DNA of 64,000 nucleotides from the NCBI GenBank assembly GCA_030272585.1, contig BSYQ01000010.1, positions 3,534,001 through 3,598,000 of the forward strand, in the 5' to 3' direction. The position numbers and the translations under genes are program-made. This document shows, piece after piece, positions 24,080 through 33,869 of the stretch. The first letter of the stretch is position 1, and each line of letters starts with the position of its first letter. This DNA is from Bryopsis sp. KO-2023 (taxonomy: Eukaryota > Chlorophyta > Ulvophyceae > Bryopsidales > Bryopsidaceae). The notes beneath the pieces were generated by a model that was not told where the DNA came from, ran no database searches, and saw only the letters and a program-made list of their open reading frames with translations.

Positions 24080-27000
24080 CTACAAAAAGACGATTGTCAT
24101 GTGCCTTGAGAATTCTGTGTACATTCAAAAATCACCTGAACAATCTCTGTAGCCCCAGGAATTCTTCTGTCATGCATCAAAGTCACTGTTCGCATTTCCA
24201 CTGGACCTCCCACGTAGCACGCGACCTCTTCACAAATCCAAACAGAACAGCCCCCGAAATTAAAAAAATAATAATAATATTAATAAATAATTAGGAAATC
24301 CATGTTTCGATCAAACAAAACGAATGCTACGTAGCCATGCTGAGTCATGCAACAGATATCTATATTTTGAGCTGTGCCAGAGAAAATTCCAAAACTCAGG
24401 CAAATGGAAGCAGCCCCATTTTACCCAGACGCTGATGTTACACACACACACACCCCAGCAACCCTACCAGGGACTTTTCCTTCTGGATGGTTATCCTTCA
24501 GCATGCCAACCGGCAACGGATGATTCAGGATTAATCCACGGGTACCAATCGTATCGCCTGCAAAATTCCCAATGTAATTATCATTAACATATGGTCCATG
24601 AGGTTTCAATGGCAAGGGAAAAACTCAAAAGAGGAAAAAGGAAAGGTGTGTGTCATGTATTTTCATGGCACCACTGTTCAACTGCCCAATGATCGTAGAC
24701 AATAATTGAATAATTGATTAATTGATTTGTGTCCAAACACAAGATACATGTAAACATCTGTATATTTTTATTTTCAGTAATTTTATTTTATTTTATTTTA
24801 TTTTATTTTTTAGTTTTTTCCATCCTCCATTTCGAGTGAGTGCTGCATCGAAATATTTCTGTGAAAAAAAATGGGCAAGGGACGGTGTTGCCTTGAAGAG
24901 AAAGTTTTGGGCATGATTACAACATCGCCATACCTAGAGTGGCCAAAAAAAAAAAAAAAGGTGTAGCATGAGAAAAAAAATTATTGATGAATAGTGGGGA
25001 AAAGAAGGGAAAAAAAAAGAAAACACTCGACATGAGTGTAAAAAACAGAACTGGGAAAAAAAATCACTCAGCAAGAGTGGAAAAAAAAAAAAAAAAAAAA
25101 AACATTTATTTACTCAGGTGGCAAAAGAATAGAAGCATTTTTTTCTTTTTGGAAAATTTGCAAAAGAGTCGAGTGAACGGGGTTAGGAGCATGGGTCTCA
25201 AGAGGAGTTTTTTTTTGCAATTTTTCTCCTAAACAAAAAAAAAGAGGCAGAGTTATGATGGTACTCCCCAAGGGTTCAAATCCCTTGTGCCTCTTTCAGC
25301 TTGCTTTTGGTCAGACTGAAAGTGTTGGTTGTCAGACATGGTGAAAGCTTGTGGACCAGGACCAAACACTGCATTTTTTCAAAGAATTACTAAAAAATGC
25401 TCTGTTTCCTGTCCAGCAGATTGAGAACCTAGGAGAATAATCGAAAGCAGGTTATGCAATTTTCCCCCCAATCCGGTGGCATTATCGATTGTTGTTGTTC
25501 CAATATTCTGCCCTCTGCAAGCATTTTCTGATAACCCAGTTCATTCCAGGAGTTCCTCCAAATGTGTCGCATTTTCTCAGTGAATTTTTTCATCATATTG
25601 CCAGATCATTAGAAACCACAAAGGTCCATCATGCCTTTTTTGTTCAGAATGTGAAGCTTACAACCAAATAGGACCAACCCCCCTTTCAAAAACATACACC
25701 ACAACAAAACAAAAACCTCATCATATATCGTCTCATCCATAGCACCCCAGTACATCCCTCCAATCAAAAAAAAAGGAAAAGAAAAAAGAAAAACCAGCAT
25801 CGATCTTTTCCCAACAATAAAACTACGTGTCTTTTGCACATTTCCGATTAAAAAAGAAGCAACAAAAACAACACACAAAAAAATCCAAAATTTCGTTCCG
25901 AATCATCTGTCATTTTCTCCTCAGTCTCACTCCTTTTCTGCTTGAAAATCGGAGGGAAAAAATATTGCAAAACTACATCGTTCTTAGCACTTCCCCTCAG
26001 GGAAATCGACATTGCTGATACGAATTATGTCTTCCCAAAATGATCGAGTGTAGTCCTCATCATACAGATCCATCCCTGTTCAAACACAAAAACAAAAAGA
26101 AGAAAAAAAAAAGCTGAAGCCACAACGTATGAAGCAGTCATTCCATGGGGTGCAAAAACGACACACACAGAGAGAAAGGAAAAAAAACAACAAAAACAGA
26201 TGGGCCCAAAATTCACTTTGGCTTTTTTAACAAAAACAATGAACAAATGGGAGGACTCATATGCTCGAAAATACTAGGACTGGATGACAGGATGTTTGTT
26301 CCCCCAGCCTAATAAAAATATTCATAAGCCATTTCCATGGTGGGCAGCTACATGCGGAGTGTGTATGTGTATATCCGTTCTTAAAGTAAATCTAAGGTAA
26401 ATTCATAAGCAAATCGCGGAGAGTAATCATTCATGCATCGAAAACGATGGGAGGTCTTGGAGGAATGCACAAATTTCTTTCAATAAACTGTACAGAAAAC
26501 GTATCATTGTGCATGTGCCTAAGATATTGATTTCTTCATAAGCATTGCTCATCGCCTTAGCACAACTTCCTCTACCATCATGAATGATCTCCTCAGAAAA
26601 GGAACTCAATTTTTCTTTTTTGAGGAAATTTAAAATGGTGTACTTCGCAAAAAAAAAAAGATTATGGAAAGGCGACCCACCATTGCCTTTCCCAAAAATC
26701 ACATCCTTGCTGGCTGCAAGAATGTACCATGCTGGAGCATCATGCAGTTCAGCCGAGAGCTGGTGAGGGGCCCAACCTAGAGACAGCGGAGCAAATGTCG
26801 AAACGAAAAGCACTCATTGTGGTGGGCATATATCACTCAAGTAGCCAATATCACATTTCCATGAACAGGCTGCACTGCACTGAGTGGCACTCGGGTTTTT
26901 TTTGGCCTCGTGTGAACAAATTTCAGTTCAAATATCACTCGAGGGCTGCGCGAGAAACACCATAAAGACTAATCAATTAAAACTCAGGGGTATCCTCCAA

Positions 27001-27475
27001 TCATGTTCCAAAAACCCTCAATATCAGGCATTGCGCATCAAAGTTTTTCATGTTGACAAAAAAAACTATCGGTACCATGAAAAAAAATCACAGTGAAAGC
27101 TCCATGTGTGTTACAAGATCATATCTTACATGAAGTGCCAAGGAACATTCTGGTGCGCTTCCATTTTTGCTCAGGACTTAGCTCCGCTTATTCAGCTGTG
27201 TTCCCCCCATAATACACGCCCTATCCACCCCCCCCTCCAAAAAAAAGAAAGAAATCAATTTGAAAATGACACTAACCATAGCAACTTATCACCTGGCATG
27301 GGAATAACAAGGGAAAAAACATGAAAAGTACATAATAGTGACAGTAGCTGGAGGGGAAAGTACCTCTAATCATGAAGCTTTTAAACTATTTAAACGAATC
27401 TTTGACTCATCCCCACATCAGCCAGGAACACCCTATGCTAAATAGGGGCCAAAAACTACGATGATGCTTTTTTTG
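24080..27475 (-). pseudogene. Permuted, broken copy of the AlgH/UPF0301 gene
   Basis: Minus-strand exon equivalents occur in the order 27220-27130, 26776-26681, 26075-25984, then about 1.4 kb later 24557-24468 and 24227-24136. Relative to the intact gene at 10-13 kb these are exons 4, 5, 6, then 2, 3; exon 1 is absent. The exon 4 equivalent has an in-frame TAA at 27190-27188 where the intact copy has Leu. Splice borders and the last exons are otherwise well kept, so the duplication is fairly young. It cannot make a normal protein because the hallmark GGPV exon lies after the terminal stop exon. Confidence 0.88.
24875..24937 (-). repeat. Filler segment at the permutation junction
   Basis: Between the two swapped blocks of the duplication lies a ~65-bp stretch that is about 87% identical (by eye) to 17472-17542 and is not part of the AlgH locus at 10-14 kb. 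Confidence 0.65.
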
Positions 27476-27479
27476 TTTT

Positions 27480-28151
27480 GAACTTTGGCAGATTGTACGC
27501 TGGCTTTATCCAGCTTGAAGTTAGGTCAGGCCGAGACAATTCAATTGGTTGTTTCGGCCCCTCCCCCCGAAGCCTTATATAAATGCTTAACATTTCAAAA
27601 TGGGAAAAATTGGTGATATGTCTGTCCTTGTCCGAAACGGTCATTTATGGTTCTTGACTTTGGATTGCTAATATCTCGGCTCGAGATAGATCAATTAAAA
27701 GCGTAATTTTCCTTAAAAAGGGTCATGATGACAATGACCCTTTGTGTAATAGTGTTTTACACTTTTCAGGACTGTTGAATTCACTCGTTCGCAACAGCGA
27801 TACCGAGTGGTGAAACAGCCGCCAAAGAACGCTTTACACAAAGTAAGCAAAATAAACGACCATACACCCAACCACTTTCTTCCTTAAATCTCATCCTTTC
27901 TCTCCGAGTCTTCCCGACTAAACCCCATGACCGACTCAGTTCTGATCCAGTTTACTGTATTCCACAGGACAGAAACTGAATACTCCAACGATCGCAACAC
28001 ATTCGGGCCACGCTTTTTCGGGCATATTAAGCGATTGGTTTACAATACGATGTCCTACATTTCTCCTCTCCCAGACGCGCACGCATTCGAATCAAACTGT
28101 AGAAACTCGTAAAAAGTGGCCTGGCAGTTGAAACGCCGTCGAAGGAACTCC
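27480..28151. other. Spacer upstream of the transporter gene
   Basis: No exon recognised. It presumably holds the promoter and 5' UTR of the MFS gene that starts at 28152. A short inverted repeat (GGGTCATGATGACAATGACCC) lies near 27719-27739. Confidence 0.35.
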
Positions 28152-29042
28152 ATGATCCCATCTTGGGTCTTGGTATTTACCACACCCGCTCCCTTGCGCG
28201 TCTATACAATGCTCGGCAATCTACGGGAAGGTTTCTCGTCACTGAAAGGCTCCAGCCCCCATCTCTATCTGGTACTCCTCGTGAACGTCCTCGACACTTT
28301 TTCAAGATGCGTGCAGCTAGTTCTGTGCCCTCTCTTTTTGACGAACAAGTTGGGCATTCGTGACACTCAAGCTGGTTTCTCGTGTGGCCTATGGATGACG
28401 TTTATCGCGCTTAGCACCATCTTTTTGTCCCCTGTCGCCGACTTCTTGGGTGTCAAAAAGAGCTTGGTAGTGGGCTTCGGTCTGGCAGCAATCGGACGCG
28501 CTTTGATGGCTTTCGCACAGAGCACGACGACAATATACATTTCACTGTATGTCGTGATGCCTGTCGCTCAAGGATTTATCTCAACGATGGTGGTCGTCGG
28601 GGTCAAGCGCTACGCCAATCCAGCTGGCCGCAGTTTCGCTTATGGGTTGTTCTGCTCCTCTAAAAACGTCGCAGTCTTGATGTCTGCGGTCCTGTTGGAC
28701 GTTTTTCGAAGAACCTTGGTGAACGGGTTGAAACTGGGCGCGTGGGGCCCGGACTCCCCGCTGAACGCTGGGATGAGGCTTTACCTGTTTGTGGCGGCGA
28801 TATGCACGAGTTTCGCGTTCGTTTTGGCCTTGTTCTTGGACGACGGGGAGCGCGCCGATGATGCGGACGCTGAAGCGATCAGCGAAACAGAAACTACTAA
28901 AACTCCTGCGTCCAGGCGTGGAAAAGTTCTCAGTTTTGTCGGCGAGCTGAAGGATTTATGGTCGGTCAACCTGCTGAAATACATGATCGTCTGTGCGTTG
29001 ACGAGCAACCTGACTCTGCTATTCGACCACGTGGAGAACACC
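28152..29042 (+). pseudogene. MFS transporter, 5' part, cut by transposon insertion
   Basis: Amino-terminal ~297 codons of a major-facilitator membrane transporter. Several membrane spans are visible (for example LYLVLLVNVLDTFSRCV, SLVVGFGLAAIGRALM, LYLFVAAICTSFAFVLALFL), with an acidic loop (DDGERADDADAE) before MIVCALTSNLTLLF. The ATG at 28152 is the first in frame (another at 28209). The frame is open until the insertion at 29042. It resumes in 32878-32909 and from 55758, in the same reading frame once inserts and target duplications are removed, so the gene was intact before transposition. The substrate is unknown. Confidence 0.85.
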
Positions 29043-29053
29043 TGTCATCGCTC

Positions 29054-29195
29054 AATATTTTGACGTTACATGAACGCATAACAAACAACCATACAAACCG
29101 CCAAGAATAGAGAATTGTTTAATACCGCTGTTGATCTATCTCTCCGTCCGAGAACTTCCTAATCATTCTTGGACACCAAAGGATTTGTCGACCAC
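29054..29195 (-). repeat. 3' LTR of the SH3/integrase element
   Basis: Matches 32736-32877 over its whole length. On its outer side it carries 11 extra bases (29043-29053, TGTCATCGCTC) absent next to the other LTR; the same 11 bases occur just inside this LTR at 29199-29209. Confidence 0.85.
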
Positions 29196-29255
29196 AATTG
29201 TCATCGCTCCACTTCGCTTCCACTAGCAAATCTCCGAAAATAAAAAAACTTCCCG

Positions 29256-30485
29256 CTATTCCGATATTTTTTGTAAATCCTCCAAACCCATGCGTCGTTT
29301 TTCTCTTCCCAACACAATCGTTGCTAATCTCCATTCACTATCTATTCCATGAATTTGCCATACCGTTTTCGAGGCTAATGGATCTAAACTCTTCCTTCTC
29401 AACAAACGAAATCGAACAAAATCCCCCACTACAAAATCAAAATTGCTCGAGCGAGAATGTTTTTTTTCAAAAGCCCTTTGTCTTTTTGCCTGGACTAATG
29501 ATATTTGCCTCTTTGCTTCACTCCAAAGATCCTCTAAAGGTAATTCACTTCTTTGTAAGTAAAACTCCCCACTTACTGCAATCATAGCCTTCATTCCATA
29601 AGCCAATTCATAGGGGGAAAGTCCAGTGGTAGTGTGAGGAGCACAATTATGACTCACCACAATTCTCCCTAAAACTTTTGGCCATTGCTTGCTGATATGA
29701 TTCCTCTCAAGAAGAACACATCTAATCCTTTTCTTAACATCCCCAATTGTAGCTTCAACATTACCATTGCTTTGCGGATGCAATGGTCTACTGTGGACAT
29801 GCCTAATGCCTTGTTCCACCAACAATATTGAAAATCCACCATCGAATTCCCCACCATTGTCGGATCTAATATATTGAGGTTTTGGATATTTCCCCAAAAT
29901 CTCCTGTTGAAACCATGTTCTAACCGTCTCTGAAGTTTTATCTGGTATTATAGTAACCACAAGAAACTTTGAAAAAAGATCCAATGCCACAGCAATATAT
30001 TTATACCCACATTCACTAATTGGTAATTGGGCTAAATCCACAGCCCACCCAACAAAAGGTTGGTCTGGACCCTTGTCCTGAATAAGGCTTTTTGGGGTAT
30101 TCCATTTAGACCTATTGCAACTGCAAGCTTCGCATTCGTTCAAAACCTCTTTCACTGACCCAGTCAAATCTGACCAATAATATCTCTGCCTAAGAAACCG
30201 AAGGCATTTGTCCCTGAGGTGCCCCAGACCAAGGTGCACATTTTTAACAAGTGACACTCTTGTTTCTGGCCTTGGCACAATTCTTGAAAGAAGGCCTTTA
30301 TCTTTTTTCCACAAAATCGGACCTCGAAATTCGTAAGTCTTTTTCTTAGCAAGGATTCTATCCCTTTCCGCATGCGAACCACTTAACCTTTCACCATATT
30401 GCAAGTATCTAAGACTTGCCGCGTCTTTCCATATATCGTACACCATTTTTTTATCCAAACAAAAGAACCACTCTTGTTCCAACAC
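29256..30485 (-). CDS. Retroviral-type integrase (gypsy-like), stand-alone ORF
   Basis: 409-codon ORF. It has an HHCC zinc finger (HLGLGH ... CEAC) near residues 80-125 and then a DDE catalytic core: Asp in WAVDLAQLP, Asp in IRSDNGGEF, and Glu in NGNVEATI, with 34 residues between the last two. The C-terminal domain has the FVVGDFVRFRLLRR pattern. The family inserts element DNA into the genome. No ATG exists at the 5' end (the track position is GTG); the frame stays open back to a TGA at 30545-30543, just after the upstream ORF's stop, so expression may need frameshifting or re-initiation. The ~30 residues upstream of 30485 could be the remnant end of a deleted RNase H region. Confidence 0.9.
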   Translation of the reverse strand: MLEQEWFFCLDKKMVYDIWKDAASLRYLQYGERLSGSHAERDRILAKKKTYEFRGPILWKKDKGLLSRIVPRPETRVSLVKNVHLGLGHLRDKCLRFLRQRYYWSDLTGSVKEVLNECEACSCNRSKWNTPKSLIQDKGPDQPFVGWAVDLAQLPISECGYKYIAVALDLFSKFLVVTIIPDKTSETVRTWFQQEILGKYPKPQYIRSDNGGEFDGGFSILLVEQGIRHVHSRPLHPQSNGNVEATIGDVKKRIRCVLLERNHISKQWPKVLGRIVVSHNCAPHTTTGLSPYELAYGMKAMIAVSGEFYLQRSELPLEDLWSEAKRQISLVQAKRQRAFEKKHSRSSNFDFVVGDFVRFRLLRRKSLDPLASKTVWQIHGIDSEWRLATIVLGREKRRMGLEDLQKISE

Positions 30486-30552
30486 GATAGAAGGTAGAGA
30501 ATAAAACCCCGCAATATAAGCATATGAGATCCTCGAATCAAATCACTTTTCA

Positions 30553-31929
30553 TTAAGATCTAAAAGGAAATCTTGTGCGAAAAAAAGAATCGTGCAAATT
30601 CCAATTAAAATGCCGGTAATAGGGCCACCAGTAAAATTCTGGCCAAGGAGATTGCATCCAAGAAATCAATGGCAATCTACCCTGTACGTGTCCTGGAATT
30701 TGCCAGTCAGGAAATTTCTGACCATCTCTAAAATGTGTAGGAGAACAGCTTACATTTCTTTGTCGATTTCTTTGTCGTCTCCTGTTTCTCCTCCTCACTC
30801 TTGATTCAAATTGATCAGTTCGCATCATTTGCTCGTTCTCCTTTTTCTTGCAATCAGATTCCATCCCGCTTTTTGATCCTTGGCTTGGTAATTTCTCCTT
30901 TTGTACAAATGCATCTCTTGGATGTTCTTCTTTGGGTTTGAGATGCTCTTTAATAACATCTGAAGACAACTTGAAAGGTCTTCTGCTTCTTTTCCAGCCA
31001 CCATCCGAATGTGCGTCCCGTGCTCGCTTCAATTCCATATCCAAGTTTTTTAAAGAATCAGCCCTCAATCTGAGAATCTCTTTCTCTAAAGCTTGAATTT
31101 TTTCCACATCTTTTTCCCACAATCTGAAAATCTTCTCAAGGTTTTCGCCCCTATTTTCCACAATCTTCATGCTTCGTTGTACATCTGAGAAAAAAAACCT
31201 TTTCTTTTCCTGATCGGCCTTTATTTGACAATGCCATTGTACAGGAGAAAAATTCACCATTTCTGGTTGCCTATCATATCTCCCTTTCCTACTTTCACAC
31301 TGAAAATTCATTGGATGATGTCTTTGGATGATTTTAGGGATTTCAAGAATCGAAGAGCACAACAAATTGCAATCCCTAATCTCATATTTTTGATCTCTCA
31401 TTTCTCCTTCCGTTTGACATCCAATAGAAAACTGGACATCATTCAAAAAAGAATCATCCACTGATTCCATGTAAGAAAAAGGTATCAAACCTTCTACACC
31501 ACTTTGTAATTTCACCAAAACTTGCCCATTATTTTTCTCCTCCACAACTCGTACAATCTCTCCTTTTCCCACAGAAATCTCCCCGGAAAAGCCACCAGAA
31601 AACTCAGTTAAAATTCTGCCATATTCAATTTTGTGTGAGAAAACAACTGGATCAGAACTACGAAGATTCTGATGCAATTTTTCAGGTTTAGAAAAGCTTC
31701 CTTGAAAAACCTGAGGTGGGGATGCCATAACCTTTTTTTTCTCCCCAATTTTCTGAAGATAGGACGAAGGAATCAAACCAATTTTATCATCCCTTTTGGA
31801 TTGTACTGAAGTCCAACCCTGATCACACTCTTCCAAGATGATAACAATCTCATTTTTCTGAACTGAAAGCTCCTCTGCAAATTCTGCCCCAAAGTCGTGC
31901 AAAACTCTTCCGTGTTCTTTTTTCTCCAT
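30553..31929 (-). CDS. Double SH3-domain, Arg-rich protein (Gag position)
   Basis: 458-aa ORF starting at ATG 31929. Two SH3-like modules: residues ~6-60 (VLHDFGAEFAEELSVQKNE, then GWTSV and GLIPSSYL) and ~100-150 (YGRILTEFSGGFSGEISVGK ... GLIPFSYM). A charged helical segment follows near residues 240-300 (ENLEKIFRLWEKDVEKIQAL). Near 390-405 there is an Arg-rich patch (RVRRRNRRRQRNRQRN), and the tail is Trp/Tyr/Phe-rich. Position and basic patch suit a Gag-like nucleic-acid packaging protein, but no zinc knuckle or known Gag fold is visible. SH3 domains normally bind proline-rich peptides, so this may tether host or element proteins. The function is inferred. Confidence 0.75.
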   Translation of the reverse strand: MEKKEHGRVLHDFGAEFAEELSVQKNEIVIILEECDQGWTSVQSKRDDKIGLIPSSYLQKIGEKKKVMASPPQVFQGSFSKPEKLHQNLRSSDPVVFSHKIEYGRILTEFSGGFSGEISVGKGEIVRVVEEKNNGQVLVKLQSGVEGLIPFSYMESVDDSFLNDVQFSIGCQTEGEMRDQKYEIRDCNLLCSSILEIPKIIQRHHPMNFQCESRKGRYDRQPEMVNFSPVQWHCQIKADQEKKRFFFSDVQRSMKIVENRGENLEKIFRLWEKDVEKIQALEKEILRLRADSLKNLDMELKRARDAHSDGGWKRSRRPFKLSSDVIKEHLKPKEEHPRDAFVQKEKLPSQGSKSGMESDCKKKENEQMMRTDQFESRVRRRNRRRQRNRQRNVSCSPTHFRDGQKFPDWQIPGHVQGRLPLISWMQSPWPEFYWWPYYRHFNWNLHDSFFRTRFPFRS

Positions 31930-32735
31930 TGTTTTATATTCCCAGAATTTTGTTTAACTTTGTTTTATATATATAAAATTTTGTCCACAGACCCGTTTTC
32001 CTAAAACTATCAATTTTTAGAAAAGAAAGGGAAACACCTGAAGATTTCTTTTAGAACCCAGAAGTTCTCCAATATCTTTCACTGTGTTTTTTTTTTTTAA
32101 CTTCCGCACAACCTAAAATAAAAAGACTCAACCTTTCGAAGAAAAGGGAGTTCACACAAGGAAAAAACCAACCCCAACCAGAAACTTAGAGCTCAAGAAA
32201 ATTTTGCAGCTCTACAAAATAAAAACACCACCCAGAAAAAACAAAAAGAAAAAAACTCAATTCTGCCAAGGGAAAATAAAGACCTATACAAAAATTTCCA
32301 GAAGTTGTTTTCCTACAAAAATGGATCCAGTTGAATCTACTACCTTCCACAGAAGGGAGAAAGCAATAAAATCCTTCAAAATATCAAGGAAAAAGAAAAT
32401 AAAACCCCTCCTGTGATTTCCAAATTAAAAAAACCCGTTTCAGATCGAGTCAAATGATCACTCTTACGATCACAGTAAGTATCAATCTTGGTAGATCGAT
32501 ATCTCCTTCGAAACTCGTCGAATGTCTCTGCTTCGAAGTCGACAGGCTTCCTTGGGTCGAGAGGTTAGGATTAGACTCCAAGATCACTCGAAACGGATGA
32601 GAATTGGGATAAAAATCGACCAAAACAAAAAAGGGCTGGGACGTATTCGTCTCCACGCCTCGCGTCCGTGCGTAAAGGAGGCAATCGCCTTCCACTCACT
32701 CGCTACAGGAACGTTTGAGCTGTGCTCCGAAACCA

Positions 32736-32877
32736 AATATTTTGACGTTACATGAACGCATAACAAACAACCATACAAACCGCCAAGAATAGAGAATTGT
32801 TTAATACCGCTGTTGATCTATCTCTCCGTCCGAGAACTTCCTAATCATTCTTGGACACCAAAGGATTTGTCGACCAC
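32736..32877 (-). repeat. 5' LTR of the SH3/integrase element
   Basis: Same ~142-bp sequence as the 3' LTR. On the minus strand it begins GTGGTCGAC and runs directly into the primer-binding site TGGTTTCGGAGCACAGC. Confidence 0.85.
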
Positions 32878-32909
32878 ACACCCTCCCCAAGTATCAAATC
32901 CGCGCTTTC
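32878..32909 (+). pseudogene. MFS transporter fragment between two insertions
   Basis: A 27-bp strip of host exon plus the 5-bp duplication, encoding LPKYQIRAF in frame with the 5' part. It is left between the LTR element and element X, and ends in the CGCTTTC duplicated at 55751-55757. Confidence 0.85.
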
Positions 32910-33088
32910 CAGTAAGCTGACCGGTTCAAAAAGGGGGTCATTCGCTGCACAAGTGCAGCGATAATGGGGGGTATCCGTCGACCATCTGGCTGCATTTCAC
33001 ATGTCGTACAAGTCGCTGCCCGCAAGCAAATTCCCGAAATTCTGCTCCGCGCGCGTTTTGCCGTCCAGATAGGCGGTGCGTCGTTTTC

Positions 33089-33865
33089 GTGGTGCGTCGT
33101 GTGGTCCTTACGCGAGCTGGGAAAGAGGTGTGTATTTGCTTCGTGTTTGTGGAGAAAGCCCAACGAGCGCGATGGGTCGCAGAAAGCGGCGCACTGGCGG
33201 GTTTTTCTCTATCGATGCAAAGACAGCAAGAGTCACGGCGACGAATAGGTTTCAGAGTCGCGAAGCAGAAGTTCGGGCAGATTGCACTTGGGTTGGCTCT
33301 ACGATTGTGTGCAATCAAACGAAAACGTAAAGCTAAGATATTTGATTTCTTGTTTTTGTTTTTCTTAGCATGTTCTATCGCTGAAGTGGGAAAGTTAATT
33401 TTTATTGTATATCAAAAATATCTTTTTATTATCCTTCAGATTTCCTGGCCAAAACTTGGCCAATTGATTGGGTTGCCCTCAAACTACGAAAGATGTGGCA
33501 CCAGAACAAAGGCGGTCTATAAAAAGTGGATTGAGCCGTGGATCTCTTCGAATGCTGTAAGGGAAGGGACCGGGGGAGAAGAGCCGGGGAAGTCAGGAGA
33601 GTCAGGGGGTCCGGGGGGGCTGAGGTATGGTACGGTTCCCTGGTTGGGTGGCAGTGGGTCCTCCCGGGCAGTAGGACAAGTGAGTGACTCGAGGATAATC
33701 ACAAGGGAACCCACTCATGTGATGTTGCAACAACCAATCGAGCTTTGGGGTACATCCTCTCAACATGTGGTTCTGGATGAGATTGTTTCAAGGTACGTAA
33801 GCTCATCAAAAATACTTACAAGGGAACCTACTTATAGGCAGGCAGTGGGGTTGGGTATGCATTAA
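33089..33865 (+). CDS. Predicted gene in element X with ARID-like segment
   Basis: Starts inside the left TIR (ATG at 33089, alternative ATG at 33172). An exon from about 33440 to 33548, bounded by CTTCAG and GTAAGG, encodes WPKLGQLIGLPSNYERCG followed by a Tyr-containing helix, resembling the last helices of ARID/BRIGHT DNA-binding domains. A Gly/Ser/Pro-rich segment follows and ends at GTGAGT near 33680. Exon joins are not fully resolved and the ARID match is weak. A DNA-binding role in transposition is speculation. Confidence 0.35.
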   Translation: MVRRVVLTRAGKEVCICFVFVEKAQRARWVAESGALAGFSLSMQRQQESRRRIGFRVAKQKFGQIALGLALRLCAIKRKRKAKIFDFLFLFFLACSIAEVGKLIFIVYQKYLFIILQISWPKLGQLIGLPSNYERCGTRTKAVYKKWIEPWISSNAVREGTGGEEPGKSGESGGPGGLRYGTVPWLGGSGSSRAVGQVSDSRIITREPTHVMLQQPIELWGTSSQHVVLDEIVSRYVSSSKILTREPTYRQAVGLGMH

Positions 33866-33869
33866 TTTT

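Larger units (their letters stand above)
29043..32877 (-). mobile_element. LTR element encoding SH3 protein and integrase, no RT
   Basis: A 3.8-kb element inserted in the MFS exon. Near-identical direct repeats of ~142 bp flank it (29054-29195 and 32736-32877). The host duplication is ACACC (29038-29042 and 32878-32882), or 4 bp if the LTR is taken to start at TG. Read on the minus strand: 5' LTR, a primer-binding site TGGTTTCGGAGC (32735-32724), an ~800-nt leader, an SH3-domain ORF (31929-30553), an integrase ORF (30485-29256), 3' LTR. Only 67 nt lie between the ORFs and no protease, reverse transcriptase or RNase H is seen anywhere, so it must have been copied in trans or is an internal deletion derivative. 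Confidence 0.85.

Noticed and set aside
10872..27475. The large AlgH inverted repeat as the TIRs of one big transposon
   Set aside because: The arms are permuted rather than simple mirror images, contain a spliced cellular gene, and lack matching ends or a target duplication. Normal genes (VPS45, SDR) lie between them.
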